64,000 bases of DNA, taken from contig NZ_LMLA01000001.1 in NCBI RefSeq assembly GCF_001421765.1, positions 853,199 to 917,198 on the forward strand, in the 5' to 3' direction. A model generated the notes under the pieces. That model was given only the letters and a program-made list of their open reading frames with translations, made no database searches and had not been told where the DNA came from. This stretch comes from Sphingomonas sp. Leaf32 (GTDB lineage Bacteria; Pseudomonadota; Alphaproteobacteria; Sphingomonadales; Sphingomonadaceae). Both the position numbers and the translations under genes were made by a program. Shown here in pieces: positions 26,093 through 36,471 of this stretch. Within the stretch, counting starts at the first letter, position 1. The number at the start of each line of letters is the position of its first letter.

Positions 26093-28243
26093 TTATGCTT
26101 TATATTCGAACCACATCGTCGCCAGCGGCGGCAGGGTCAGCACGACCGCGCCATCGGTGGCGGTCACTTCGCCCAGATTGCCGATGCCGCTGCCGCCATA
26201 GAGTTGCGCATCGCTGTTCAGCATTTCGCGCCACACGCCGTTCGCCGATACCGGCACCCGGTAGCCCTCGCGGACGACCGGGGTCAGGTTGCTGACGACC
26301 AGCACCGGCGGCGCGCCCGGCGCGCGGCGTTCCCACGCGAAGACCGAATTGGCAGCATCGTCGACCACCGCCCAATGGAACCCGTCGCCCTCGCAGTCGC
26401 GCGCATGGAGCGCGGGCGTATCGCGGTAGAGGCGGTTCAGGTCGCGAACGAGCGCCGCGACGCCGCGATGCGCGGGGGCATCCATCAACTCCCAGTCGAG
26501 CGCGCGTTCCTCCGACCATTCGCGGCGCTGGGCGAACTCCTGCCCCATGAACAGCAGCTTCTTGCCGGGATAGCCCCACATCAGCGCATAATAGGCGCGC
26601 AGATTGGCGAATTTTTGCCAGTCGTCGCCCGCCATCTTGGTCAGCAGCGATCCCTTGCCGTGCACCACCTCGTCATGGCTGAGTGGCAGCACGAAATTCT
26701 CGCTGAAGGCGTAGGTCAGGCCGAAGGTGATTTCGTCGTGATGGTGCGACCGGTGCACCGGTTCGCGCGCCATATAGGCGAGCGTGTCGTGCATGAAGCC
26801 CATGTTCCATTTGAACCCGAAGCCCAGGCCGCCTTCATGCGCGGGCATCGACACGCCGGGCCATGACGTCGATTCCTCGGCAATGGTGAAGAAGCCGGGA
26901 TGTTCGCGATATACCGCGCGGTTGGTATCGCGCAGAAACGCGACCGCCTCCCAATTCTCGCGACCGCCATCGGCGTTGGGAATCCATTCGCCGGCTTGCC
27001 GCGAATAGTCGCGATACAGCATCGATGCGACCGCATCGACGCGCAAGCCGTCGACATGATAGCGCTCTGCCCAGAACAGCGCGTTGTTCACCAGAAACTG
27101 CGACACCTCCCGCCGGCCGAAATTATAGATGGCGGTGTTCCAGTCGGGGTGGAAGCCCAAGCGTGGATCTTCATGTTCGTAGAGCGCGGTGCCGTCGAAG
27201 CGTGCCAGACCGTGCGCATCGGTCGGAAAATGCGCGGGCACCCAGTCGAGCAGCACGCCGACCCCGGCCTTGTGCGCGCCATCGACGAAGCGGGCGAAGC
27301 CGGCCGGATCGCCGAAGCGGGCCGACGGGGCATAGAGACCGGTCGTCTGATAGCCCCAGGACGGGTCGTAGGGATGCTCGCTGACGGGCAGGAACTCGAT
27401 ATGGGTGAAGCCCAGGTCGACGACATAGGGGATCAGCCGGTCCGCCAGCTGGTCCCAGGGGAGGAACCAGCCATCATCGCCCCGCTGCCAGCTGCCGGCA
27501 TGGACTTCGTAGATCGAGATCGGCACCCGGCGCGGATCGACCGAGGCCCAGTGTTCGCGGTGCGCCGCATCGCGCCAGTCATGGTCGAGCGGCGCGGCGG
27601 TGCGCGACGCGGTGGCGGGGCGCAGTTCGCTTTCGAACGCGAAGGGATCGGCCTTGTGCGGCAAGCGCGCGCCGTCCGGACCGATGATCGCGAACTTGTA
27701 CGCCTGTCCCGGCCCGACATCGGGCAGGAAGATTTCCCACACGCCGACATCGCCGCGCCGCCGCATCGGGTGGCGCTTGGCGTCCCACAGATTCCAGTCA
27801 CCGACGACGCTGACGACCTGCGCATTGGGTGCCCAGACCGCGAAGTGCATCCCGTCGGCGCCTTCGTGCCGGATCGGATGCGCGCCCAGCTTGTCGTGCA
27901 GGCGCAGATGCGTCCCCTCCGCCAGCAGGAAATCGTCGGTGGGGCCGAGGACCGGGCCGAAACTGTACGGGTCCTTCACCCACCATTCGCCACCGCCGCC
28001 GCGCGCATAATACCATAAGGGTTGGGGCGGGGCGTCGATCGTCCCCTCGACAATACCGTCGCCGACCGGGCGCAGCTCGCCCAGCACCTTGCCCGACAGG
28101 TCGTGCGCCAGCACCTTCTGCGCACCGGGCAGCCACGCGCGGACGAACGTACCCGCCGGGCCGGCATGGGGTCCTAGCAGCGAGAAAGGATCGGCGTGAC
28201 GACCGCCAAGCAGCGCGGCGATGGCGTCGTCGCCGGGGGTCAC
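26093..28243 (-). CDS. glgB: 1,4-alpha-glucan branching enzyme
   Basis: Introduces alpha-1,6 branches into glycogen. It has 716 residues. An N-terminal carbohydrate-binding module ([32 protein letters not shown]) precedes the GH13 barrel with '[10 protein letters not shown]', '[12 protein letters not shown]', '[10 protein letters not shown]' and '[13 protein letters not shown]', then a C-terminal beta domain. The start GTG overlaps the glgP stop (GTGA). The apparent upstream extension of the frame is the antisense of that overlap and lacks a ribosome site. Confidence 0.95.
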   Translation of the reverse strand: MTPGDDAIAALLGGRHADPFSLLGPHAGPAGTFVRAWLPGAQKVLAHDLSGKVLGELRPVGDGIVEGTIDAPPQPLWYYARGGGGEWWVKDPYSFGPVLGPTDDFLLAEGTHLRLHDKLGAHPIRHEGADGMHFAVWAPNAQVVSVVGDWNLWDAKRHPMRRRGDVGVWEIFLPDVGPGQAYKFAIIGPDGARLPHKADPFAFESELRPATASRTAAPLDHDWRDAAHREHWASVDPRRVPISIYEVHAGSWQRGDDGWFLPWDQLADRLIPYVVDLGFTHIEFLPVSEHPYDPSWGYQTTGLYAPSARFGDPAGFARFVDGAHKAGVGVLLDWVPAHFPTDAHGLARFDGTALYEHEDPRLGFHPDWNTAIYNFGRREVSQFLVNNALFWAERYHVDGLRVDAVASMLYRDYSRQAGEWIPNADGGRENWEAVAFLRDTNRAVYREHPGFFTIAEESTSWPGVSMPAHEGGLGFGFKWNMGFMHDTLAYMAREPVHRSHHHDEITFGLTYAFSENFVLPLSHDEVVHGKGSLLTKMAGDDWQKFANLRAYYALMWGYPGKKLLFMGQEFAQRREWSEERALDWELMDAPAHRGVAALVRDLNRLYRDTPALHARDCEGDGFHWAVVDDAANSVFAWERRAPGAPPVLVVSNLTPVVREGYRVPVSANGVWREMLNSDAQLYGGSGIGNLGEVTATDGAVVLTLPPLATMWFEYKA

Positions 28244-30669
28244 ATCACCTTCCAGATGTCGCGGGCATATTCGCTGATAGTACGGTCGGACGAGAACCAG
28301 CCGACCCCGCCGACATTGCGGATGGCGCTGGCGTTCCAGCCGGCGCGGTCGCTCCAGCGGGCATCCACCTGCCGCTGCGCCTGCGCATAGCTGTCGAAAT
28401 CGGCGCAGCACAGGAACCAGTCGCTGTTTTCCAGCCCGTCGATCAGCCCGGCATAGCGGCCCGGTTCGTCATGGCTGAACACCCCGCCCTTGATCGCGGA
28501 CAGCGCCTGTTGCAGCTCGGGTGAGGCGGCGATCACCTCGCGTGGGTCGTAACCATTGGCGCGCTTTTCGGTGACTTCATCGGCGGTCAGGCCGAAGATC
28601 ACGATGTCGTCGGCCCCGACATGATCGCGGATTTCGACGTTCGCGCCGTCGAGCGTGCCGATGGTCAGTGCGCCGTTCAGCGCCAGCTTCATGTTGCCGG
28701 TGCCCGATGCCTCCATTCCCGCCGTGCTGATCTGTTCGGATAGGTCGGCGGCGGGCATGATGAGTTCGGCCAGCGACACGTTGTAGTTGGGCACGAACGC
28801 CACGCGCAGCAGCCCGCGCACCGCCGGATCGGCATTGACCCGTCGCGCGACGTCGTTGGCCAGTTTGATGATGAGCTTGGCGTTGTGATAGCTCGACGCC
28901 GCCTTACCCGCGAACAGCTTCACGCGGGGTGTCCAGTCCCGGTCGGGATGGCTGCGAATCTGGTCGTAGAGCGCGACCGTTTCGAGGATGTTGAGCAGCT
29001 GGCGCTTATATTCGTGGATGCGCTTCACCTGCACGTCGAACATCGCATCGGGATCGAGCCGGACACCCATCACCTCGCGCAGATGCTGCGACAGGCGGAC
29101 CTTGTTCGCCCGCTTCACCTGCTCGAATTTTTCGCGGAATGCCGCATCGGCGGCGAAGGGCTTGAGGTCGGCCAGCTTCGTCGCATCGTCGAGAAAGCCG
29201 TCGCCGATCGCCTCGCGAATCAGCGCGGTCAGCCCCGGATTGCTCTCGAACAGCCAGCGGCGCGGGGTGATGCCGTTGGTCTTGTTGTTGATCCGGTCGG
29301 GATAGAGGCGGTGCAGGTCGGCGAACACCGTCTGCTTCATCAGGTCGGTGTGGAGCGCCGCGACGCCGTTGACGCTATGGCTGCCGGTAAACGCCAGGTT
29401 CGCCATCCGCACCCGCCGTTCGCCGCCTTCGTCGATCAGGCTGATCGCGGCGATCGCGCCATCGTCCTGCCCCTGCGCCCGTGCCTCGCGCAGCACCTTC
29501 GCGTTGATCGCATAGACGATCTGCATGTGGCGCGGCAGCAGCCGTTCGAACAGCGGCAGTGGCCAGCTTTCCAGCGCCTCGGGCAGCAGCGTGTGGTTGG
29601 TATAGCCGAACGTCGCCTTGGTGATTTCCCACGCGCCGTCGAAATCGAGCGCATGATCGTCGATCAGGATACGCATCAGTTCGGCAACCGACACCGCCGG
29701 ATGGGTATCGTTCAGCTGGATCGCCGCCTTGTCCGACAGGGTGCGGATGTCGCCGAAATACTGGACGTGCCGGCGCACGATGTCCTGAATCGATGCCGAG
29801 GAGAAGAAATATTCCTGCCGCAGCCGCAATTCCTGACCCGCCGGAGTCGAATCGGCCGGGTAGAGGACGCGGACCAGCGTGTCGGCGCGCACCGACGCCG
29901 CCAGCGCGCCTTCGTGGTCGCCGGCATTGAACCGGTCGAGCCGGATCGGATCGCGCGCCCGCGCGGTCCACAGGCGCAGCGTATTGACCCGCGCGCCGCG
30001 CCAGCCGATCACCGGCGTATCGACGGCGATCGCCTCGACGCTCTCACCCGGCATCCAGTGGATGTCGCCATTCTCGTCGCCGACGACCTCTCCGCCGAAG
30101 CCAATGCGGTAGGCGCTTTCGCGACGTTCGAACTCCCACGGATTGCCGTGGCGCAGCCAGGTTTCGGGCAGTTCCACCTGCCAGCCATTGTCGATCCGCT
30201 GGCGGAACATCCCGTTCACATAGCGGATGCCATAGCCATAGGCGGGTAGGTCGAGGCTGGCGAGGCTCTCCATGAAGCACGCCGCCAGCCGGCCGAGGCC
30301 ACCATTGCCCAGCGCCGCATCCGGCTCCTCGCCCTCCAGATCGGCGAGGTTCACTCCCAGCGACGCCAGCGCCTCGCGCACCTCGTCCGTCCGCGACAGG
30401 TTGGCGATCGCATCGCGGAGCAGCCGGCCGATCAGGAATTCGAGGCTGAGATAATAGACCTTCTTGGCACCGGCGGCATGGGCCTGCTTGCTCGACGCCA
30501 TCCAGCGTTCGATGATGTCGTTGCGCACCGTCAGGATCGTCGCTGCCAGCCAGTCGTGCGGCAGCGCGGCCTGCGCATCCTTGCCGATCCGGTGGACCAG
30601 CGTTTCGAGGATCGCTTCGGCGAGCGGCGGCGTGGTCGGGGCAACGGCGGCTAGGGCAGGCTGGGTCAC
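28240..30669 (-). CDS. glgP: Glycogen/maltodextrin phosphorylase
   Basis: Phosphorolyses alpha-1,4-glucan to glucose-1-phosphate using pyridoxal phosphate. The 809-residue GT35 protein has '[16 protein letters not shown]', '[17 protein letters not shown]', '[16 protein letters not shown]' and the PLP-lysine segment '[20 protein letters not shown]'. The GTG at 30669 is chosen because GAGGA lies eight bases upstream and the family alignment begins near it; the open frame continues without one. It is first in the glg operon, with an ATACGTAT operator 60 bp upstream. Placing the degradative gene first suggests control by maltodextrin supply. Confidence 0.94.
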   Translation of the reverse strand: MTQPALAAVAPTTPPLAEAILETLVHRIGKDAQAALPHDWLAATILTVRNDIIERWMASSKQAHAAGAKKVYYLSLEFLIGRLLRDAIANLSRTDEVREALASLGVNLADLEGEEPDAALGNGGLGRLAACFMESLASLDLPAYGYGIRYVNGMFRQRIDNGWQVELPETWLRHGNPWEFERRESAYRIGFGGEVVGDENGDIHWMPGESVEAIAVDTPVIGWRGARVNTLRLWTARARDPIRLDRFNAGDHEGALAASVRADTLVRVLYPADSTPAGQELRLRQEYFFSSASIQDIVRRHVQYFGDIRTLSDKAAIQLNDTHPAVSVAELMRILIDDHALDFDGAWEITKATFGYTNHTLLPEALESWPLPLFERLLPRHMQIVYAINAKVLREARAQGQDDGAIAAISLIDEGGERRVRMANLAFTGSHSVNGVAALHTDLMKQTVFADLHRLYPDRINNKTNGITPRRWLFESNPGLTALIREAIGDGFLDDATKLADLKPFAADAAFREKFEQVKRANKVRLSQHLREVMGVRLDPDAMFDVQVKRIHEYKRQLLNILETVALYDQIRSHPDRDWTPRVKLFAGKAASSYHNAKLIIKLANDVARRVNADPAVRGLLRVAFVPNYNVSLAELIMPAADLSEQISTAGMEASGTGNMKLALNGALTIGTLDGANVEIRDHVGADDIVIFGLTADEVTEKRANGYDPREVIAASPELQQALSAIKGGVFSHDEPGRYAGLIDGLENSDWFLCCADFDSYAQAQRQVDARWSDRAGWNASAIRNVGGVGWFSSDRTISEYARDIWKVM

Positions 30670-30730
30670 GCAGATTCCTCGAAAGGGAGCGCGAACGACA
30701 GTATCGAATGTCGAACGCTTGTCACGCGCA

Positions 30731-30738
30731 ATACGTAT
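30731..30738. promoter_or_regulatory. ATACGTAT operator before the glg operon
   Basis: The core ATACGTAT is embedded in GCGCAATACGTATGCGC, a nearly complete 17-bp dyad. It lies 62 bp before the glgP start and matches the site at 10085-10092 before the maltodextrin receptor. Confidence 0.55.
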
Positions 30739-30773
30739 GCGCAAACCGGGTCGTTCCGGTGACAGCCAAATCC

Positions 30774-31736
30774 TTACAATCCATGTCGTCGCGCCCAATC
30801 GAGAAACAGTGCGGTCCAGGGTGCCGCCCGACCGTCGCGCAGCACGCCGAAGCCGTGCCCGCCCAGTTCCGGCAAATAGGCTTCGGCCGCGACCTTCGCC
30901 CGGCGGAGCGCGCCGAGCAGGGCAAGGCTGTTATCGACCCCTACGATGGCATCGTCGAGCGCGTGGGTCAGGAAGGTGGGCGGACTGGCCCCGGTGATGC
31001 GCGCGTCGCTGCGGTATCGCGCGGCCCGTTCCGGTGAGGGGGCTGGGCCGAGGAGTTGCTCCTGCGATGCCCGGTGCGTGCCCGCTACACCCATCAACGC
31101 CACCGGGTAGAGCAGTCCGGCGATGCGGACGCCCAAGGGTTGGGCATCGATCGCATCGGTCGCGGGATAGGTCGCATCGCTGCGACAGGCGAGCATCGCC
31201 GCCAGATGCCCGCCCGCCGAAAACCCCATGACGCCGATCCGGTCCTTCGCGACCCCGTTCGCCGCCGCTTCGGCGCGAACGATCCGCAGGGCGCGCTGGG
31301 CATCCTGCAGCGGCGTATCCGGCCCCGCCGCCCAGCCATCCCCCGGCAGCCGGTATTTCAGCAGATAGACGTGGTAGCCGCGTTCGGCGAAGAAGCGCAG
31401 CATGTCGCGGCCGTCATGGCCGATCGCCACCCGGCGATACCCGCCGCCGGGGATCAGCAGCATCGCCGCGCCGTTCGGTCGGGCGGGAATCGCGTGGACG
31501 AGTGCGGGCGTACGGACGTGGACGAACGCGGTATCGTCCGCCGGCCCCGTCGCCGACCGTGGTACTTCGCGTTCGACCACATGGACCGCGGCGCTGCCCG
31601 GCGGTCCACCGGGCCAGATCGGGCGAAAGCGCAGAGCCTCGGCGGCCCGTGCCGGCAGCGTCGCGGTGATCCCGGTCGCTATGCTCCCGCCGATCAGGGC
31701 ACGGCGGCCCAACAGATTGGCCGTTCCGGTCGTCAT
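30774..31736 (-). CDS. Exported alpha/beta-hydrolase (esterase)
   Basis: A 320-residue putative carbohydrate or carboxyl esterase. The N terminus has a Tat-like signal (GRRALIGGSIATGITATLP, then AAEA). The oxyanion segment 'LLIPGGGYRRVAIGHDG' and nucleophile elbow 'GFSAGGHLAAML' resemble BD-FAE/acetyl-xylan-esterase-like enzymes, with an Asp at 'HALDDAIVGVDNS' and a His in 'LGGHGFGVL' completing a triad. GAGGGG precedes the ATG at 31736. It may be transcribed on its own, diverging from the FAH-family gene. Removal of acetyl or other esters from plant glycans is possible, but no substrate is visible. Confidence 0.75.
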   Translation of the reverse strand: MTTGTANLLGRRALIGGSIATGITATLPARAAEALRFRPIWPGGPPGSAAVHVVEREVPRSATGPADDTAFVHVRTPALVHAIPARPNGAAMLLIPGGGYRRVAIGHDGRDMLRFFAERGYHVYLLKYRLPGDGWAAGPDTPLQDAQRALRIVRAEAAANGVAKDRIGVMGFSAGGHLAAMLACRSDATYPATDAIDAQPLGVRIAGLLYPVALMGVAGTHRASQEQLLGPAPSPERAARYRSDARITGASPPTFLTHALDDAIVGVDNSLALLGALRRAKVAAEAYLPELGGHGFGVLRDGRAAPWTALFLDWARRHGL

Positions 31737-31896
31737 GTTCAGCCCCTCGCCGCGATCCGTCTTGTCGGGGTACAGCATGGCCGGCGAACGATCCGCCGTC
31801 GATACCCGTCATCGCTTGACGTGTCGGGGGCGGGGGGCAAGGAGGCTGCAACGGACCGCCGCCATGCGGTCGCTGCGAAGCTTGGGGAGACGTAGA

Positions 31897-32751
31897 GTGA
31901 AATTCTGCCGTTTTGGACACCGGGGCGCCGAGAAGCCGGGCATCGTCGACACCGATGGCCATATCCGCGACCTGTCGGGCGTGGTCGACGACATCACCGT
32001 CGATACGATCCGTGACCTTTCCGTCGATGTCGCCAGCCTGCCGGTGGTGGAAGGAACGCCCCGGTACGGCGTGCCGGTAAAGGGCATCGGCAAGATCGTG
32101 GCGATCGGCCTTAACTATGCCGACCATGCCGCCGAATCGAACCTGCCGGTGCCAGCCGAACCGATGATGTTCATGAAGGCGCTGTCGTCGCTGACCGGCC
32201 CGAACGACGAGGTGATGTTGCCGAAGGGATCGACCCACACCGACTGGGAAGTCGAGCTGGCGGTCGTGATCGGCAAGACTGCCCGCTATGTGTCGAAGGA
32301 AGACGCGCTGTCCCACGTCGCGGGCTTCACCATCGCCAACGACGTGTCGGAACGCTTCAACCAGAAGCAGCGCGGGTCGCAATGGTCGAAGGGCAAGGGG
32401 CATGACAGTTTCTGCCCGGTCGGCCCGTGGCTGGTGACGCCGGACGAACTGGCCGATCCGCAAAACCTCGACATGTTCCTCGACGTCAACGGCGCGCGGA
32501 TGCAGACCGGCAACACGCGGACGATGATCTTCGACGTCGCCGAACTTATTTCCTATGTCAGCGAATATATTACCCTGTATCCCGGCGACCTGATGATTAC
32601 CGGTACGCCGCCGGGCGTGGGCGAGGGCAAGAAGCCGCAGTCGATCTATCTGAAGGCCGGCGACACGATGACGCTCGGCATCGCGGGCCTCGGCGAACAG
32701 ACGCAGCAAGTCGTCGAATGGCGCCATCTGGGCGACGCCGTTCTCGGGTAA
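31897..32751 (+). CDS. Fumarylacetoacetate hydrolase family protein
   Basis: A 284-residue FAH-fold enzyme. It has 'VAIGLNYADHAAE', 'EPMMFMKALSSLTGPNDEV', the metal-binding 'WEVELAVVIGK', 'GFTIANDVSERFNQ' and 'GDLMITGTPPGVGEG'. These fit the branch that holds 2,4-diketo-3-deoxy-L-fuconate hydrolase, ureidoglycolate-lyase-like and homoprotocatechuate isomerase-like proteins; the exact substrate cannot be read. It starts at a GTG with GGGGAGA six bases upstream and ends at a terminator hairpin. It is not part of the xyl cluster and differs from xylX. Confidence 0.8.
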   Translation: MKFCRFGHRGAEKPGIVDTDGHIRDLSGVVDDITVDTIRDLSVDVASLPVVEGTPRYGVPVKGIGKIVAIGLNYADHAAESNLPVPAEPMMFMKALSSLTGPNDEVMLPKGSTHTDWEVELAVVIGKTARYVSKEDALSHVAGFTIANDVSERFNQKQRGSQWSKGKGHDSFCPVGPWLVTPDELADPQNLDMFLDVNGARMQTGNTRTMIFDVAELISYVSEYITLYPGDLMITGTPPGVGEGKKPQSIYLKAGDTMTLGIAGLGEQTQQVVEWRHLGDAVLG

Positions 32752-32758
32752 AGGGCAG

Positions 32759-32788
32759 GGGCGCCGGTCGAGGGATCGGCGCCCTTTC
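32759..32788 (+). terminator. Hairpin terminator between convergent genes
   Basis: GGGCGCCG (32759-32766) pairs with CGGCGCCC (32777-32784) and is followed by TTT. It ends the FAH-family gene and lies against the 3' end of trmL. Confidence 0.6.
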
Positions 32789-32789
32789 G

Positions 32790-33242
32790 CTACCCCGGCA
32801 GCGCGCCGGTCTGCCGCAGCGCCTCACCCAGCGCCAGCGCGGTGGCGGTCGCGAGGTTCATCGATCGCACCTCCGCCCGGATCGGCAGGCGCAGGCCGAC
32901 ATCGCAGCTATCGGCGACCGGTTGCGGCACGCCCGCACTCTCCTTGCCGAACAGCAATATGTCGTCCGCCTCGAAGCGGAAGTCGTAGGCGGATCGCGTC
33001 GCTTTGGTGGTGAACAGTATCAGCCGGGCGCCGGCACGCGCCGCACGGAAGGCGGCGAAGTCGGCATGGCGGGTCACCGATACATGGTCGATATAGTCCA
33101 TGGCGGTGCGCCGGACGCGACGATCGTCCCATGCGAAGCCCAGCGGCTCGATCAGGTCGACCGCCACGCCCAGACAGGCCCCCAGCCGCAGGACGGCCCC
33201 GACATTGCCCGCGATTTCGGGTTCGTAAAGCGCGATACGCAT
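32790..33242 (-). CDS. trmL: tRNA (cytidine(34)-2'-O)-methyltransferase
   Basis: 2'-O-methylates the wobble base of leucine tRNAs using S-adenosylmethionine. The 150-residue SPOUT protein starts 'MRIALYEPEIAGNVGAVLRL'. It contains the knot motifs 'ILLFGKESAGVP' and 'SMNLATATALALGEAL'. Length and motifs are those of TrmL (YibK). The ribosome site is weak. It lies upstream of no operon partner and is followed convergently by the FAH-family gene. Confidence 0.92.
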   Translation of the reverse strand: MRIALYEPEIAGNVGAVLRLGACLGVAVDLIEPLGFAWDDRRVRRTAMDYIDHVSVTRHADFAAFRAARAGARLILFTTKATRSAYDFRFEADDILLFGKESAGVPQPVADSCDVGLRLPIRAEVRSMNLATATALALGEALRQTGALPG

Positions 33243-33322
33243 GACGCTGCTTGGCGCGGGTCGCCGCAATGCGCAAGCGGCCCCGTAGCGGGCGGACCTG
33301 TTCGTTCAGCTTGTCGGGTATC

Positions 33323-33412
<90 letters not shown>

Positions 33413-33544
33413 GCAGAGGTTTTCCGCTCATATGCCGTGTTTGACGCGGCACGTTGGTCAGCGAGGGCGGTCGGTTAGCCCAAGGATTCGGGATGTGCAA
33501 GCGCATCCTTGCTGCAATCGCACATCGACCCTAGATTATTTCGC

Positions 33545-33919
33545 ATGAAGGCCCTTTCCGCCCCGCTGCTCGACCTCGGCACGCCGTTGCCGCCGATCGC
33601 CCATGCCCGCTTTTCGATCGGGGAGGTCGTGCGCCACCGGCTGTTCGACTTTCGCGGGGTCGTGTTCGACATCGACCCGGTGTTTGCGAACAGCGACGAA
33701 TGGTATGAATCGATCCCCGCCGAGGCCCGTCCGCGCAAGGACCAGCCATTCTACCACCTGCTCGCCGAAAATGCCGAGGCGAGCTATGTCGCCTATGTCA
33801 GCCAGCAGAACCTGATCGTCGACGACAGCGAGGAGCCGGTCGACCATCCCGCCATCCGGGGGCTGTTCGACGATTATGCCGACGGACGATACCAGTTGCG
33901 CCGCGAGCATCGCCACTAA
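33545..33919 (+). CDS. hspQ: Heat shock protein HspQ
   Basis: A 124-residue YccV/HspQ-like hemimethylated-DNA-binding-fold protein, known in E. coli to stabilise mutant DnaA and to modulate Lon. Family features are 'ARFSIGEVVRHRLFDFRGVV', 'DEWYESIP', 'KDQPFYHLLAEN' and 'YVAYVSQQNLI'. No clear ribosome site precedes the ATG at 33545; upstream in-frame codons would only add unrelated residues. It is a single gene between tRNA-Ser and the convergent reductase. Confidence 0.88.
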   Translation: MKALSAPLLDLGTPLPPIAHARFSIGEVVRHRLFDFRGVVFDIDPVFANSDEWYESIPAEARPRKDQPFYHLLAENAEASYVAYVSQQNLIVDDSEEPVDHPAIRGLFDDYADGRYQLRREHRH

Positions 33920-33932
33920 GCGGCGTCGCCGG

Positions 33933-36383
33933 TCAGTAGATGTCCCGGCGATAGCGACCACTGCCGAGCATCTCCTCCAGCAGCGATTCGCCGAGGATCG
34001 TGGCCAGCGCGGCGTGGACGCCGGGCGCCATGCCCTGCACGCTGCCGCAGACATAGATCGCCGCGCCGGAGTCGACCGCTGTCCGGATGCTCGCGGCATC
34101 CGCTGCGACGGCGTCCTGAACATAGCGATGCCCGCCGGGCCGGCGCGACCAGGCGATGCGCTGGTCCGCAAGCACGCCGGTATCGACCAATGCCTGCCGC
34201 TCCCCGGCGAGGAAGTCGTCCTGCGCCGGATGCCGTTCGCCCCAATATAGCATGGCCGGACCACCGCCCGATGCCCCTCGATGGCGGAGATGGGCGAGCA
34301 GACCCGCAAGGCCGGTGCCGTTGCCGATCAGGATCAGCGGCACGGCATTGTCGGCGGGCGGGTGGAAGGCGGGATTCGAGCGGACCCGCGCCTGCACGAT
34401 GCCGCCGATCGGCGCGCCGTTGCATAGCCAGCCCGACCCCAGCCCGTCGAAGCCGTCCGCCGCCGTACAGCGGCGTACGATCAGCTCGACCCGGCCGGAT
34501 GCCGGGATCGACGCGATTGAATATTCGCGGTGGCCGATCGGCTTCAGTGTCGCGACATCGGTTACCCCGGTCGGCAGGATGTGGGTCATCAGTACGGCCC
34601 GGTCGAGCGCTTCGGGCAGGCCGGGCGTCGCCAGATAGGCATCGACCCGTCGAACATCCTGTTGCGGCAGGATTTCGACGATGTCGCCCGGCATCCAGTC
34701 GGCCGCAGCCGCAACCGGTTCCAGCGTCACCAGCCACGCCTCGCCACCGGAACTGCCGGGGTTGAGCAGGCGGCGCTCGACCAGTCGCCAGTCCTCCATC
34801 GCGGCCGGCGCCCAGTCGGGCTGGTCGGTCCGCGCGCCCAGGCCGGCGAGCTGGTGCTGCCACTGGCGCTGGGCATCGGCATCGTTGCCGTCCGCCTCCA
34901 CCGCGTCGAACAGACGGGTCGCGCCCTGGTCGTGCAGCCAGCGGTCGACCCGGTGACCGAACGCACAGAATTCGGCATATTCGCGGTCGCCCAACGCCAT
35001 TACCGCATAATCGAGATGCGACAGGTCGGGCGCTTCGCGCTCCATGGTCCGGGCGAAGCCGCGCGCATTGTCGGGCGGCTCGCCCTCGCCATAGGTGCTG
35101 GCGACGACGAACAGCCGGGTGGCGCGCGACAGCGTATCGCGGTCGAGCGCGGCTATGGGCAGCGCGGCGGCATCGGGCAGGGCGTCGGCGGTCAGCCGGG
35201 CGATGCGTTCGGCCGATCCGGTCTGGCTGGCATAGGCGACGATCGTGGTGGCGTTGTCGGTCGGGGGGCTGACGCCGACGTCGGCGACCACCGCCGCCAA
35301 TGCCGCCTTGCGCCGTCGACGCGCGAAATACAGCAGGAAGCCGGTGATGGTGAACAGCGGCATCGTCAGGCTGGCCAGCAGCATCGCGATCCGCCCGACC
35401 ATCCCGAAATAGGCACCGCGATGCAGTTCGAACATGCTGGTCACGATGTCTTCGCCCAGCGGCCGGGTGGCGTAGGGCTGATCGTCGATCACCGCGCCGG
35501 TCGTGCCGTCGATGGTCAGTTCGTCGCTGACCCGGTCGTGCCGCGCGTCCGGCAGCTTCGCGCGGAACTGGACCTCGCCATAGTCGCGTACGTTGATCGT
35601 GATGCGGTCATAGGTCCGCCCGCCGGTTGCCCGGACGAAACCGTCCCAGGCACGCGGGAGATCGACCGCGACGTCCTTCGGCCCCTTATGCCGCTCGGCC
35701 GGCGCTTCGGCGACCAGCAGCGCGCGGACGCCTTGTCGATACCAGTCATACGACCACCACAGGCCGGTGAAGCCGCTGACGAGGTAGAAGACCAACACCC
35801 AGCCACCGATGACGGCGTGAAGCATCCGGTAGAGGTTGCGCCCGGTCTTGCGAAAATCGAGCACGAACCAGTTGCGCCAGTCGAGCGGGCGTCTGGGCCA
35901 GCGCAGATACAGGCCGGACAGCGCGAAATAGATCAGCGCGATGGCGGAAAAGCCGGTGATCTGTCGACCGATCCCGTTGCCTTCCCCCGGCAGCGCCAGC
36001 CAGCGGTGCAGATGCTCCACGACCTCCAGCACTTCCGTCCCGCGCGGTTCGCCGAGCAGGGTTCCGGTATAGGGATCGAGGCGCTCGACCTTGCGCTTTT
36101 TGGACGTGCCCGATTGATAGGAAACGGTGGTCATCTCGTCGGGCGTATTCGCCACCGTGACCCGAGAGATCTTCGCTTCGGGACGCTGGCGCATCACCTG
36201 CGCGATCAACTGGAGTCCCGACAGGCGTGGCGTTGCCGTGGCGGCCGGATGGTCGCGGTTCAATGCCGCCAGGATCTCCGGTTCGAAGCTCAGCGCCGCG
36301 CCGGTGACGCCCATGACCGCCAGCACCAGCCCGGCGGTGATGCCGAGGAACCAGTGGATTTGAAACAGGATGTTCCGGGTCAT
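33933..36383 (-). CDS. PepSY-TM / flavodoxin / NADPH-flavin reductase fusion (probable ferric-siderophore reductase)
   Basis: An 816-residue inner-membrane electron-transfer protein. Residues 1-365 form a PepSY-associated membrane module (ILFQIHWFLGITAGLVLAVM, HLHRWLALPG, a further helix pair near 190-215 and one at about 330-350). From about 380 there is a flavodoxin domain (TTIVAYASQTGSAERIA, VVASTYGEGEPPDNA). An FAD domain follows (HREYSIASIP near 619), then an NADPH domain (LILIGNGTGLAGLL near 688, YVCGSVQGMAP near 779). The C-terminal half resembles CysJ sulfite reductase, but there is no CysI gene. The divergent TonB-dependent receptor and the Fur-like site suggest reduction of imported ferric siderophore in the periplasm or membrane. 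Confidence 0.88.
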   Translation of the reverse strand: MTRNILFQIHWFLGITAGLVLAVMGVTGAALSFEPEILAALNRDHPAATATPRLSGLQLIAQVMRQRPEAKISRVTVANTPDEMTTVSYQSGTSKKRKVERLDPYTGTLLGEPRGTEVLEVVEHLHRWLALPGEGNGIGRQITGFSAIALIYFALSGLYLRWPRRPLDWRNWFVLDFRKTGRNLYRMLHAVIGGWVLVFYLVSGFTGLWWSYDWYRQGVRALLVAEAPAERHKGPKDVAVDLPRAWDGFVRATGGRTYDRITINVRDYGEVQFRAKLPDARHDRVSDELTIDGTTGAVIDDQPYATRPLGEDIVTSMFELHRGAYFGMVGRIAMLLASLTMPLFTITGFLLYFARRRRKAALAAVVADVGVSPPTDNATTIVAYASQTGSAERIARLTADALPDAAALPIAALDRDTLSRATRLFVVASTYGEGEPPDNARGFARTMEREAPDLSHLDYAVMALGDREYAEFCAFGHRVDRWLHDQGATRLFDAVEADGNDADAQRQWQHQLAGLGARTDQPDWAPAAMEDWRLVERRLLNPGSSGGEAWLVTLEPVAAAADWMPGDIVEILPQQDVRRVDAYLATPGLPEALDRAVLMTHILPTGVTDVATLKPIGHREYSIASIPASGRVELIVRRCTAADGFDGLGSGWLCNGAPIGGIVQARVRSNPAFHPPADNAVPLILIGNGTGLAGLLAHLRHRGASGGGPAMLYWGERHPAQDDFLAGERQALVDTGVLADQRIAWSRRPGGHRYVQDAVAADAASIRTAVDSGAAIYVCGSVQGMAPGVHAALATILGESLLEEMLGSGRYRRDIY

Positions 36384-36403
36384 GTCGTGCGCCCAAAGTA
36401 ACT

Positions 36404-36418
36404 TGATATTGATAATGG
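36404..36418. promoter_or_regulatory. Fur-box-like site in the divergent promoter
   Basis: TTGATATTGATAATGG contains two GATAnT-type hexamers as in the Fur consensus. It lies midway between the reductase and receptor starts, so one site could give iron control of both. It is a single match by eye. Confidence 0.4.
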
Positions 36419-36471
36419 ATCGCGTTAGCGGCGCGACGGTTCAGGGTCAATATTACGCAAGGGAAATGACA

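Noticed and set aside
33933..36383. Annotation as sulfite reductase alpha subunit (CysJ)
   Set aside because: The N-terminal PepSY membrane half, absence of cysI and the divergent TonB receptor argue for a ferric-siderophore reductase.
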